Assembly (NCBI GenBank): GCA_034769895.1
Contig: CM068372.1
Span: 235,990,843-236,054,842 of the forward strand
DNA from: Magicicada septendecula
Taxonomy: Eukaryota; Arthropoda; Insecta; Hemiptera; Cicadidae
DNA length: 64,000 nucleotides
Direction: 5' to 3'
The notes under the pieces were generated by a model. That model had not been told where the DNA came from, did not search any database, and worked only from the letters and a program-made list of their open reading frames with translations. Position numbers and translations under genes: made by a program. Below are positions 39,042 through 49,945 of this stretch, in pieces (positions within the stretch are counted from its first letter, which is position 1; each line of letters begins with the position of its first letter).

Positions 39042-39725
39042 TATAGACCTTTTTCACGAAACGCCTTTGTACTGAGTTAAGAATATAACAACAGAAAAAC
39101 TGGCCTCTAAGTATGACGTAATTACTTCCGGGGTCAGATCCAAATCTGGCAACATTTACGTACGAAGGAAATTAATTTTTAGTAGATGAATCGCTTAAAA
39201 ACTTTGTTTGGAACAAACACAGCTGTTAGGTACCACTTACGTATGGAACAAATTAATTTTTAGTACATGAATCGCTTAAAAACACTGTTTGGAGCAAACA
39301 CAGCTGTTAGGCACCACTTACGTAAGAAACAAATTAATTTTTAGTAGATGAATCGCATAAGAACATTGTTTTGAACAAACACAGCTGTTAGGTACCACTT
39401 ACGTACAGAACAAATTAATTTTTACTAAACGAATCGCATAAAAACAGTCTGGAACAAATACGGTTGCTAGTAGCAACCTATGCAAAACAACTAACCCCGT
39501 AGAATTTTCTACGTATGGTCTACAGAGCACTCCAAGAAGGAACTTGCCCAGAGATATCATTTGTAATAAAAAAGAATAAAATAAAAGTGCCATTTTTAGA
39601 AACATACAAAATGAAAAAAGGTAATTTCATGTGCTATGAAGTAATTACGGAAGTATATGTTTCATACAGTTTGTCAAACATTCACACTTGGTACATAGGA
39701 CAACGCTCTTGCTTTTTAACTATTA
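39042..39725 (+). repeat. Unclassified dispersed repeat, copy B (expanded)
   Basis: Same-orientation partner of 35760-36205, longer because an internal 81-bp unit is amplified. Its right end lies about 50 bp before the TA target of the mariner at 39773. A 110-codon frame inside (39515-39847) is interrupted in copy A and has no domain. Confidence 0.85.
39158..39475. repeat. 81-bp tandem repeat, about four copies
   Basis: Units start at ACGTA at 39158, 39239, 39320 and 39401, an exact 81-bp period three times. Each contains ATTAATTTTTAGTA, GAATCGC, GGAACAAACACAGCTGTTAG (variants) and a CACTTACGTA junction. The last copy is partial. Confidence 0.95.
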
Positions 39726-39772
39726 AGTACCGCGATAAGGGACGATATAAAATCATTATTTCTTTAGCTATA

Positions 39773-41043
39773 CGAGGGCGATTTGAAAAGTTCGCGGCCT
39801 ACCATATAAACGAATGTGTGGCGTTTCTGTTATTTACCGCATCGTGATCGTGGCGCCACGTTCGCCTCTCGAACAGCTGTGAAGCGTCAAGTCATTATCT
39901 CGTTGAGGAAATCCGATTCTTCTAGATCCTAAAAGTAACCGTTTACTGCCGCTTTTAGCTCGTCATCTGAGGAAAATCGCTTCCCCCCCGGAAATGTTTT
40001 CAGGTTTGGGAAGAGATGAAAGTCAGATGGCGCTAAATCAGGCGAATAAGGCGGACGGTGCAACAGATCGTACTTCAACCCGGCGGTTTTTGCCATAGAC
40101 ACAACGCATGTGTGAGGGCGTGCATTATCCTGATGGAAAATTATCTTCTTCTTTGCTAAACCTGGTCGTTTTCACAAATTTTTACATTTAATTGGCCCAA
40201 AAGGTTAGAGTAATACTCGCCATTTATCGTTTGACCCTGTTCCAGGCAGTCTAGTAACAATATTCCCTTAGCATCCCAGAAAAATGGACCCATACACTTT
40301 CCAGCCGACAAAATTGATTTTGCCGTTTTTGGAGGCGGCGAATCACTATGCATCCATTGTTTCGACTGTTGTTTTGTTTCTGGAGTGAAGTAATGGACCC
40401 AATTTTCATCAGTTGTTACAAATTTACGAATAAAATCTTTTGGATTTTTCTTAACACGGTCCAAAAGATTCCTGAGAAGCTTGCATTCGTATGCGGTTTT
40501 TGGTCACTTGTCAACAAACGCGGCACCCATCTTGCAGACAGCTTTTACCTAATTCCTCAGTAAGAATGTGATGTTCCCTTTTATCTGAGATGCCTACAGT
40601 CTTAACAATTTCAGACACCTTCAAACGGCGATCTTCCAAAACAATATCGATGATATTCCACTTTATTGATGATTTCTGGTGTAGTGGCACTTTTCGGACG
40701 CCTATCTTCCAAACTTGCACGACCACGTTTAAATTCAGTAGCCCATTTTTTCACTGTAGTAAATAAAGGTTCAGCATTACCCAACACATTCTTCGTCTCA
40801 TTTAAAATTTCTGCTGGCGTTAAACCTTTTTTTTAACAAAAAATTTGATGTTCAATTTTCTCTATTTTCAGCGTTGCTGTGAGTTACCTTATTTATACAG
40901 CTGTTTCTCCGCAACAATGACTCGACCCGACTTGACGCTTCACAGCTATTCGTGGGGCGAACGTAGCGCCACAATGCGGTAAAAAACAGAAACCCCACAC
41001 ATTCGTTTATATGGTAGGCCGCGAACTTTTCAAATCGCCCTCA
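39773..41043 (-). mobile_element. Mariner element, 1271 bp, both ends and TA duplication
   Basis: The left end CGAGGGCGATTTGAAAAG follows TA at 39771-39772. The right end, reverse-complemented TGAGGGCGATTTGAAAAG, is followed by TA at 41044-41045. The inverted similarity is unusually long for mariner, about 110 bp with few mismatches and one small indel (through TTCGCGGCCTACCATATAAA and ACAGCTGTGAAGCGTCAAG). Length and TA duplication are typical of mariner. One transposase gene lies on the minus strand. Confidence 0.95.
39889..40875 (-). pseudogene. Mariner transposase (DD34D), broken
   Basis: Minus strand. The N-terminal part includes KKGLTPAEILNE and FKRGRASLEDRRPK-like helix-turn-helix segments (about 40870-40690). 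40464-40156 has PKDFIRKFVTTDENWVHYFT with catalytic D1, ETKQQSKQW and FFWDAKGILLLDCLEQG. After a one-base frame change near 40150 come KKKIIFHQDNARPHT (D2) and PPYSPDLAPSD (D3). I count 34 residues between D2 and the final D, the mariner DD34D signature. A stop follows GYF near 39925; the natural end is near 39889. About four lesions. All three catalytic aspartates survive, so decay is modest. Confidence 0.92.
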
Positions 41044-41045
41044 TA

Positions 41046-42485
41046 ATACGCATTGTCCTGACCTACTGTACTGCTTACGCCGCGGCACTTCTACCCACAC
41101 CAACACGCCTCTATGATTTTTCGCGATGAATTTCCGGAGTAGACTCGGAGCCTTTACTTCAGACGCGGAGACAAAGAGGAGTGCAAGAGTGACTGCAGAG
41201 GACACTGCAAAAGTTAAGTTGTTGCCAGTACTTTTACGATATTATTGCTTTGAGTCTTCTTGCGAAAACTTGATGCCCTCGACCACACCACCTCCTCGGA
41301 AGCCGTTGACGCCCCACGGTGGGATTCCGGACGGTGTCAGCCAGAGCGACTCTACGCTCCCCTGGAGATTCGCAGTTGTACAACAAATATCTAAACACGC
41401 AACGAATACGCTGCTAAGTCGCGTTGATTGCGCCCGAATTTTCGTACGAAACCAGCGTAAGACTGTTTACATGCTTGGTAATAAGTCTGTGTTTGCGTCT
41501 ATATATAGATCACACAGTCTCTTTTTACGGGTGTTGCTATGTGCACTGTGATCCGTACGACATGATGTTACTGACTATGTGTTACTTACGTTGATTTAAA
41601 GATTTTTCGTTATTAGTTAATTATGACACACGATCGAGAACTGTGACTGGTGGTAACGGATTATTGCATCTGGTAACAACTGTTCATGGCTTAAGAAGAT
41701 TAAATAAAACTTGTGTATGTTCTATCTGACTCTGGCTTAGATTTTCATTCACCCGAAAGATCATCACTCATAATTCAGTATCGGCAGATCAAACTCAAAC
41801 CGAAAAATCTGATAATTATTTTATCGCACACTGACAGGTTATAAAATTTAACTGTCAGCCATGAGACATAACGAAATAAGGCAAACCTACAGAAAATATG
41901 TCTGTCTTCCTTTGATAGTCATACAAGAGGTACCCCAATGACACCAAATACCACAACGAAGTCTCTAGACAATGTAAACACTTGATATCCGCTCAATTAG
42001 CCAGAAATGTAAAATGTAATACCTTCAGTAAGCACGATTATGTTAAACGGTTAATCTCTATGTTAACTGGAAACACCGAAGGTATAAAATCGAATACATA
42101 CTATTTAAAATTATATCTACATTTTTTTACTTTAAAATTAAAATATATTTTAAAATTATACTATTTACTTAACTCGGACACAAAACCACTTTACATATGG
42201 CGCTTAAGAAACACGCTTTAATTCTGCGCGGATGCCCTTTCAAAGCAAAACATTTTACGACTTATGTAGATTTTTCATTGTTGTAACGTGAACACTCCAT
42301 TTCTTCCTTTCCTTTGCATACAGACGTATACAATTAACAAGTTCATTTATTTAAATCTTTGTACGCCTGTTAATATAGTGAACAAACAGAGCAGGATACG
42401 TACAGGTCTATGATAGACTGGCACATAGAATCACAACAAATTTCAGACACTGAAATTTCTAATTCATGGGCTGGAGAAAAAGTAG
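41046..42485. other. Intergenic with a TATA/poly-A-signal region
   Basis: The section 41060-41560 is GC-richer and carries a 141-codon frame without a domain. A TATATATAG string at about 41500, about 200 bp before AATAAAACTTG at about 41703, gives a promoter-then-polyadenylation order like that of a long terminal repeat, but I find no terminal TG/CA boundaries or flanking duplication and do not call one. The remainder is AT-rich. Confidence 0.35.
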
Positions 42486-42494
42486 GTCTGCTCA

Positions 42495-42846
42495 TTGAAA
42501 AATTATTTTGTTGTACCACCGAAATATTTATTTTTAATGACGTATGATTCGCGCCCGACGTGGAGGCCGATGCGCTAGTGAATGGAGTTTTCAAAATGCA
42601 ACAAATAGATCCACAAAAATTACTTTGTTGTACCACCGAAATATTTACTTTTAATGACGTATGATTCGCGCCCGACGTGGAGGCCGATGCCCTAGTGAAT
42701 GGAGTTTTCAAAATGCAACAAATACATGCAACAAAAATTACTTTGTTGTACCACCGAAATATTTACTTTTAATGACGTATGATTCGTGCCCGACGTGGAG
42801 GCCGATGCCCTAGTGAATGGAGTTTTCAAATGCAACAAATACATTA
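42495..42846. repeat. 117-bp minisatellite, three copies
   Basis: TTGTACCACCGAAATATTTA and GCCCGACGTGGAGGCCGATG recur with spacing 117 then 118 bp (phase points 42514, 42631, 42749). Copies are nearly identical, so amplification is recent. On the minus strand 117 bp is 39 codons and two copies stay open (42711-42370): TPFTxASASTSGANHTSLK, then NISVVQQ.NF. Confidence 0.95.
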
Positions 42847-43289
42847 ACTATTTGTCTACACGTACGTCTACTCATAGCCACCAGCAACCACATATAGGGT
42901 AAATGTATAGGCCTACACAGCAGTCGACGAACTAGGCGCGTTTTGAGGATCCCAGCATAATGGGCTGTACACTGATGATTTCAATCAGCTTCCTGGAGTG
43001 AGTAGCCTTATGCACTGTACTATTTCATACTACATTATAAAACGAGATTTGATTTTGTAATTCAACAAACGTTTTGAGGCCGAATGCAGTGCTGATATTC
43101 GTGGCCGTCTTCTTTCACAAAATACTATTTACTTTATTCAGCGAAACAGAAGAAACTGACTGAAGACAACTTACTTCCAGATAGGGCAGGGTACAGTTTA
43201 TATCTTACGTCGGACGTCCTTGAACTTTGAACGACTTGTGATTGTCTTCAAAAACGTGATTCTTTGATTCCACCCTTACATTTTCCTAC
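42847..43289. other. Intergenic, nothing recognised
   Basis: No feature beyond one TAGGCCTA. Confidence 0.5.
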
Positions 43290-43560
43290 GAAAGTATCTA
43301 AGCAATGCATCCATCCAATGGTTCTGTAATCCATATCAGGCCCTGGCCACCTTCAGTAGTCCTCTAGATACCTCTCTGTCCCTGTTCTTATCCACAGTGG
43401 TAATTGTAGAAGACTTCTAGCGTCTTCGATCAGTTCGTCTTCCTATCTCTTACGTGGTCTTCCCGCCGCTCTCTTAACCATGCACTTCATTTGTATTCTC
43501 TTCCATCCAGGCCACATACAGAGCCCTCGCGTATTGTGATAGATGGTGGGTTCGTTGTAT
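43290..43560 (-). pseudogene. LINE C-terminal fragment (copy E)
   Basis: The minus strand gives RRIQMKCMVKRAAGRPRKR, a stop, then EDELIEDARS, the GRPR(K/R)R(W)xDE segment near the end of LINE ORF2 proteins. Short, stop-containing and truncated on both sides. Confidence 0.55.
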
Positions 43561-44970
43561 ATTTCATAATACCATCATTACAGACCTATTTTAGTTGCCA
43601 GCTGTTATTTTAGCTGACTGCGCCCAGACCCTCTCAACGAGGGTCTCGACAAGGCAGTAGCAACATTTCCCTCTCAAACATGTCTAAAACGTTAGCGGAT
43701 ATCTGTCAAGACCCATGTTTCCCAGCCATTGCTTATTACTGTCCTTAGTATCGTTTTACAAATTCGAAACTTTCTTTGACCTGATAATGCAAGTGCTTCT
43801 AAACTACTATTAAGTTATAAAAACTTACTCGCTTGGTAATTTTACATTTTGGTTCTAAAGGTTTCGAAAAAAACTTTGGGCTTACATACACTCCACGATC
43901 TGCAACGCTGGATTTTTCTGCCTTGTCTTCAAAAATAAACCAAAATAAAATTTTGCTTGTCAGAACCGCCTTACGTTAAAAACACAACAATTAATGTGTG
44001 TATTTTAACATGTTCATAAGTCACACACTAAGGTTTTAAGTGGCAATTATATCTTGATACATGTTTTATTTTGTAATGTAGGTGTGCATTATGTAGACGG
44101 ATTAGCAGTGTGCTGTAAAGTCGTGCTGAAATGCGGGCTTATTTCTCACGAGTAGAGATTCTGTGATAAAGACACAAGAAATCGCGGACATGTCGGACAG
44201 GAATGTATACAGAACAGGGACTAACAGAAGTACGTGTAAGGTGTTTCTTCTCACATAAGCAGATTACTTCCACTCCGCAGCCATACAGTGCCGCCATTCA
44301 AGGATTAGGCCTCAGGACTGTTACAGGGAGTCAAGAGAAGCTTTCGAGTGCAGATAGTTATCCACTACGTGGGCAGCTTACTAAACATCTTCACGAAGCG
44401 GCAGGGGAAGAGGCGGACAACTCAGGAATGAAATTGGTTTTCCAGTCTTAGCTACTTTACTGTAGTAGACAACTCACGTTATTGGATTTTGAAAAGCATC
44501 GATAATAAGCAACTATAATTATTGTTACTGACATCATAAAAATGTAATTACAAATACGCTTTCGATGAAAAGAGAGACGATTATTTTCTTGTTTATCACA
44601 GAACAATATCGCTATTCATCGGATATCGTGAATATCATTAATATATTTTCTTCAGTGGAATGGATTCAAGTACTCTATCTTCGACAGATAAAAAGTAACA
44701 AAGGCGTATGCTGTTTTCTTCTCCTCTCATAACAGGCTATACAAAGAACATAAATGTTAAATGTGAGAGAGTGAAAAGTACAAATTCGAATCCATGCTAC
44801 TTTTCAATCCCCTTCCTCTTCTACTTCTTCCTTTCTCTTTGCTCCTCACACATTTTTAAAGAATCCTCACCGAAAAATGACAGTATAGACTGACGATAAT
44901 TCCTTTACTTATTTACTCTCTCTCTCTCTCTCTCTCTCATCTCCCGTTTTCTCTATGTCCCCCTATTTTA
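43561..44970. other. Intergenic, nothing recognised
   Basis: An 82-codon frame at 44203-44451 is not recognised. A (CT)12 microsatellite lies at 44915-44938, just before the Harbinger element. Confidence 0.5.
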
Positions 44971-46454
44971 AGGGCCCTTTACCCCTGTACACACGCTCTG
45001 GCAAACCGGAGAGGCTTCCCTCAAGGCGGAATTCAATCAATATTAAACTGACTTTTCGAGTACCCGCAGACCCCTAATAATTACTGTTCTAAATTGTTAT
45101 GTACATAGGACGTTTTTTGTTATTTTCAGTTGCCAAAAACGTCCGAAGATTGGAGGAATGTAACAAGAAGCTTTCAAGAAAAGTGGAATTTTCCACACTG
45201 TGTAGCCAGTTGGATGAAAAACACACCGGTATTATTCTTCCAAAAGGAAGCTGTTCAGAGTTTTATAACTATAAATGTAGACGTAGCTTAGCTCTATCGG
45301 CAATAGTGGACGCAGATTCTCAATTCATAATGTGCGATTTTGGAGCAAATGATAGTTTCGGACGGTGGTATTTTACAAAACACAATTTTTTTTAACAGCT
45401 TCAGAATAATCAATTAAACATGCCAATGTAATTGCAGAGAATACGTCCGTAGTACTACCCTACGTTTTCATAGCCGACGGATGCCTTTCTTTAAGAGTGG
45501 ATATGTTAAATCCGTTTCAACAAGCAGATTTAATTTTCCCAGAAAACAAAATATTTAATAATAGCACATTACGAGCGAGCATTATTGTTGATAGCGTATG
45601 TGGAATTTTGGCATCCCGGTTAAAATATTTCATACTCAAATTAATCTGGAACTACATAACATTGATTATGTTGTCATAGCATGATGTGTTTTACACAACT
45701 TCCTCAACGAAAAGTGTGGCGAATGTTTTGATCGCGAGAATACCGCAGAAGGGACCAGAACTTTAATGTTTCAAACATTTGATTCTATGGCAAGTTACAA
45801 GGAAGAACCTTCGGAAATACCGCAAGTACTGTCAAGAAGATGTGAAAAGCTTCGTGAGATATTTCGTAAACGAAGGTCAAGTTCCGTGACAAATCAATAT
45901 CATGAATAGTTGAACTTACAAAATCAAATTACAAATAAGAAACAGAAATAGAAAAATTGTAACTTCAAACATTAAATAATGTTAATTATATGTTAAATAA
46001 TTATAGGCTCAATTTGCTGAAGCAACTTTCTTTTTTTGACCGATCATAGGTAATCCTTGCCATTAACTTGGCACAAGCAAGGAAAATCTCTATACATATT
46101 AATAAATTTTTCTAATAATTATTTTGCACGGGAATACATCACTTAACAAGGAAACAAAAAACAAAAAAAACACGGATCAGAAACTGAGAATAGTCAATAA
46201 TAGGGATCACTAAAAAAGTACTCGTTTGTCAAGTCTAATACGACTAAAGAGCCTCAAAGGCAGGCGGAGCTAATACACACGCACCGGCTGGCCTGTTGAA
46301 GGGACGATCCCAAGACAGGACGAAAGAATTCTAATTTTCTTATTTACTCCGGCGGCCTCTTGAGGCCAATCTCGCTACACACGCTCCGGTCTACCTCAAG
46401 GCGCGCGGCTTTAAGGCAAGCCACTCCGGTTTGCCAGAGCGTGTGTAGGGCCCT
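44971..46454 (+). mobile_element. PIF/Harbinger element, 1484 bp, TTA duplications
   Basis: TTA precedes AGGGCCCT at the left (44968-44970) and follows AGGGCCCT at the right (46455-46457), the 3-bp TWA duplication expected for PIF/Harbinger. Inside, ACACACGCTCTGGCAAACCG near the left end is repeated inverted near the right end (about 46425-46447). The right side also has a direct copy of the ACACACGCTC word (about 46377), so its subterminal region is rearranged. The left end has an extra 10 bp or so between AGGGCCCT and the ACACACG block. One transposase gene on the same strand. Confidence 0.85.
45108..45905 (+). pseudogene. Harbinger-type DDE transposase, broken
   Basis: 45099-45395: LDEKHTGIILPKGSCSEFYNY, close to the family's IDGKHV.I..P..SGS.FYNYK; then SLALSAIVDADSQFIMCDFG, carrying the conserved VDA and D.G residues. 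After a stop and frame change, VVLPYVFIADGCLSLRVDML (about 45448-45510) corresponds to P(Y)VF(I/V)AD.AF.L, and 45497-45679 continues NPFQQADLIFPENKIFNN, then VCGILASRLKYF (usually VENAFGILA.R). The tail is frayed to about 45905. At least three breaks. The N-terminal domain and the partner MADF/Myb gene of autonomous elements are absent. Confidence 0.85.
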
Positions 46455-46589
46455 TTATCCTCTTACTCCTCCCTCTTCTTCTTCCGATACATAAACGTTG
46501 TGTGTCACGTGGTATAAATAACACTAACGACAGGATTGTCGGACCCAACCGGCAAACGTGAAACGCTAAGTTTATTTTATACAATAAGT

Positions 46590-46835
46590 CGGATATACAT
46601 CAGTCGACAGAAAGAGCATGAGATGGTATGTACACGTGCAGAGGATGGCAAATGAACGACTGTCTAAGAGAAGTGGTCACGCCTCCAAACAGAACGAAAA
46701 GAGGCAGACCGAAGATAGTATGAAAGAAGAACACGAAGATTGAAGAAGCAATCCTGGAGCGGGGTTGTTTGGATAAACGAAGGTGAAAGCTAGGATGTGT
46801 TGGATGGTGGCAACCGTAAAAAAAAAACGCTAAAA
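46590..46835 (+). pseudogene. LINE 3' fragment (copy F)
   Basis: Reads RMRWYVHVQRMANERLSKRS, then a shifted frame with the NRTKRGRPKIV(W)KE sense, ending near a CVGWWQP-like remnant and an A10 run (46819-46828). This is the RLRWYGHVQRM...GRPK C-terminus of LINE ORF2. 5'-truncated, with frame changes. Confidence 0.8.
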
Positions 46836-48967
46836 TAACAACAGCAATAAAAAGTAACTACTGATTGACCATATTCAACTAAATAATCCCCCCCCCCAAC
46901 ATAAGACTTATTATATTAATGAAATAAAAACCTCTTAAAATTTATAATAATGTCTGGGGTTCTGCAATTTTTCCAAACGAGCAGAAAACGTCACTGCTAA
47001 AACGTATTCTATTACAGAAGCAACTTAATTTAAAAAAAAAAGATGTATACGATGTTGTTGGGTAATAGGGGGGGGGGGCAGGATCATCACCTCGGCAACG
47101 CGAGTGGGCAGTATTTATACTGCCTCAGTTATCAGGACTCTCTGCCGCTGGCAGTTTTATTATTAACTTGTTACACTGACATTAAAACACATATTCCCAT
47201 GAAATAAACTTTTCACTCCACCTTCGTCCGTACGAAACCCGAGTAATATACACGCGTACACTTGCATTCTGTTCAACTCCGCACAGGAAATACAAGTGGA
47301 CAAACTGACAACTGGAGACTGCATAATATACAAATCACAAACTTTAACGACATATGCTGAAAGCAAGCAATATTAAAGTTTGGTTAAAATCAATCAAGCG
47401 GAAACGCCGGTTCCTACTGCGATATGAGTTAAAGAAAGAAAATCCGTCAAACGATTTTCTATTCAATAAACTTTAAAATTTATGCACACAGAAAATAAGT
47501 TGCCTTGTGTTGTTACGGATGGGGGATGGGGCGGCAGAAAGAATTACGACGGAATTGACAAACCTCAACGCTTTCCTCTTAACCTAAACAGTTCCACATA
47601 CAGTAAGAGAATGACGTTTTTCATTAGATTATTGTCAGTAACCTACTCGTTCTTAAAAACCTAACCTAAAAACCAGATCCTACTCGCTCTGTCCAACTAA
47701 TTCTCTCTATTTGTTGCCAGAATAAAATGGGTGTGTAGTTTGATATTTATAAACTATAAACACCTCAACATTAACGTCCACTGGACAACATTACCCTCCT
47801 CCAGCAACACACACACAAACACACAGAGTCTATGTCCTGTTAACGTTAGGGCATCTATAACGAAGTGACTCTTACCTCAAGACCGGTTACGAATGGCTGC
47901 AGACAATTCTCCTTATTATCAAATTGAATCCTGGATTCCTGAAACAAAAAAATAAACAAATCTCAATACAGAAAGTTACAGTGTCCTCTGAAGTTAATTG
48001 AATGAAAACCGTAAATTGATTCGTTTAATCAGTTAAAACGAGATAGCATAAACTGATGAATATAAATTTTATGTAGCTTTCATTTTAATGAACCAGGCAT
48101 ATGGAGTAATAAATTTAATTAATATTGGATATTTCATAAACCCTATTCATGTTCTGTCCTAAAACCAAATTTATTTCACGGATTTTTAACTGAAAACTAA
48201 ATAATGAGAAAACTGACATAGTTTTAACACGGTAAATTACGTGTGATGACGTTCAGTAGAAAATTGCGTTTAACAGACAGGCCTATTATAGGGATGACGG
48301 ATAAAATTCATCTATACTTTCTCTTTTAAGCAGTAATTCTGTTTGGTGTCTTAGTTCGGTCCGGCAGCGGATTTCTCCGACACAGTACCTAAGTGTCTAC
48401 TGAATGCTACAGCAAGTTTGATATATTTAATCATTTCCATTAACAATGAAGTTAAGCACACAACAATAACACAGAATCTTTTCTCAAACTGCGATCAGCT
48501 CCACTGACCTGTAGTTAACTAGGCCTATTCCGTTTTTTTAAAGAAATTAATCAGTATAATTTAATGACTTACCATGATCACTTTTCTTCTATAATGAGCG
48601 ATTCTTAAAAAAATTCGACACGTAAGACTTCCGAACTCGAAATATAACCAAGGAAAAAAAGGTGAAGCAAATGACTATGTGATGTACGCGTAAATTTAAG
48701 AACTCTATAAATAGAAGCACACTCATTGGACACTGGATTATTCATCGCTGATTCAAATTCGACTAACCCGTGCGTCAGCAGATGTCAATTATAATCGTAG
48801 GTAATACGTGTTCCCGTTAAGTAATATAGTATTTTTACTCGGATACTTTTAATATGTCCATGAAGCCGTCAGATACGAGTATAACAGATCGTCTTGTTGT
48901 TGGTAGCGCTTCAAGGCGTAAGTTACACAAACAAGCGCTAACCGTTTGTATTATTATACAAATGATG
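46836..48967. other. Intergenic, nothing recognised
   Basis: Contains short poly-C (about 46890) and poly-G (about 47069) runs and no gene. Short frames lack domains. Confidence 0.5.
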
Positions 48968-48975
48968 AAACTTTA

Positions 48976-49254
48976 CAGACGGCTCAGTAGACCAGTGGAT
49001 ATGGCACCTGGCTACTAATCTAGAGGTCCCCGCGTATGATTCCCGGGCCCGCGTTTTTCAGCCCCCATGACGACTTAGCCTGTTGAAAATGAGTACCTGG
49101 GATAACATCCTGGGGATAATAATGGGCAGCTGAAGCGTAGTGCTGCCCGCCACACTGCCTTTCTTGTATACCGTACGGCTCACATAACGCAGCCTACCCT
49201 GCTTACTCCTAAGCTACTTCGGTGGTATACATGGGAGCCATTATTATTATTATA
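48976..49254 (+). mobile_element. tRNA-derived SINE (copy 1), with TSD
   Basis: The head ACGGCTCAGTAGACCAGTGG resembles an A box, and GTATGATTCCCGGGCCCGC about 45 bp later resembles a B box, as in tRNA-derived Pol III promoters. The unrelated body (GCAGCTGAAGCGTAGTGCTG, TACGGCTCACATAACGCAGC) ends in an ATT-repeat tail. AAACTTTA lies just before (48968-48975) and just after (49255-49262), consistent with an 8-bp or longer target duplication. Shares its body with 55540-55803. Confidence 0.85.
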
Positions 49255-49262
49255 AAACTTTA

Positions 49263-49709
49263 TTACAAAAATAACTTTTCATAATACAAAATAACAGAAA
49301 GTTTTCATGATTTATTGTAACCATCAGATTGATCCAATTGGTTCTACGAAAAAGGTCTCTGCCACGCTTCATCAAAAGATTTGCTCGATTACATGCAACT
49401 AAGGCAGATGTAGTCGTAATTCTATGACAGAAACGCTGGTAGCGGCACCTGAAACCAAATTCTCCATCGTCATAATTTGTTTCTGAACGCGTTAGTCTCC
49501 AGGACACCTTGCGACGACGTGCCATGTGGACAACAAACGCTGATGACTCCTGACCTTATTTTGAGATTCAATTATAAGGTACTCGCAAATAAACCGAATC
49601 TCTCATCAATTAAGTGTTTTTCCTTATTATTAACTTATGTTTAATACTTACACAGTTTTGTTATCCAAGTTCTCCAAATAATCGCGGATTCTTTTCAACA
49701 TGTTATAGG
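49263..49709. other. Intergenic, nothing recognised
   Basis: A 91-codon minus-strand frame (49525-49250) overlaps the SINE tail and has no recognised domain. Confidence 0.45.
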
Positions 49710-49945
49710 GAATATTTTTCTGTTCACACCGTCTCACAATCTAGTTTCTTCCTGTGTCGCTTCTGAGTTCCCGGTTCCTGTATCCTGCATTGCTCCATGT
49801 TCTTTTTCCAACGAGCCTTCGGTCTACTTTTGTTTTCCTACTTGGAGGTGTTCATTCGTTTACTTCATTAGGCCACCTTTCACTTCACATCCTCTGATCT
49901 TCTCATACCATCTTAATCCTCTTAACTATATTGTTTCCAGTATTT
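49710..49945 (-). pseudogene. LINE 3' fragment (copy G)
   Basis: The minus strand reads RIKMV, a stop, EDQRM, then SERWPNEVNE and TPPSRKTKVDRRLVGKRTWS, a decayed form of the R(L/I)KWYGHVQRM...W.PP(G/S)R(R/K) region. Heavily damaged. Same family type as copy F, opposite strand. Confidence 0.65.

Noticed and set aside
39158-39475. CRISPR-like array
   Set aside because: Units are contiguous 81-bp tandem copies without distinct spacers, in a eukaryotic transposon-rich setting.
42370-42711. A 113-codon minus-strand gene over the 117-bp repeats
   Set aside because: No start context, no domain, and the third repeat breaks the frame; kept as a minisatellite with a note.
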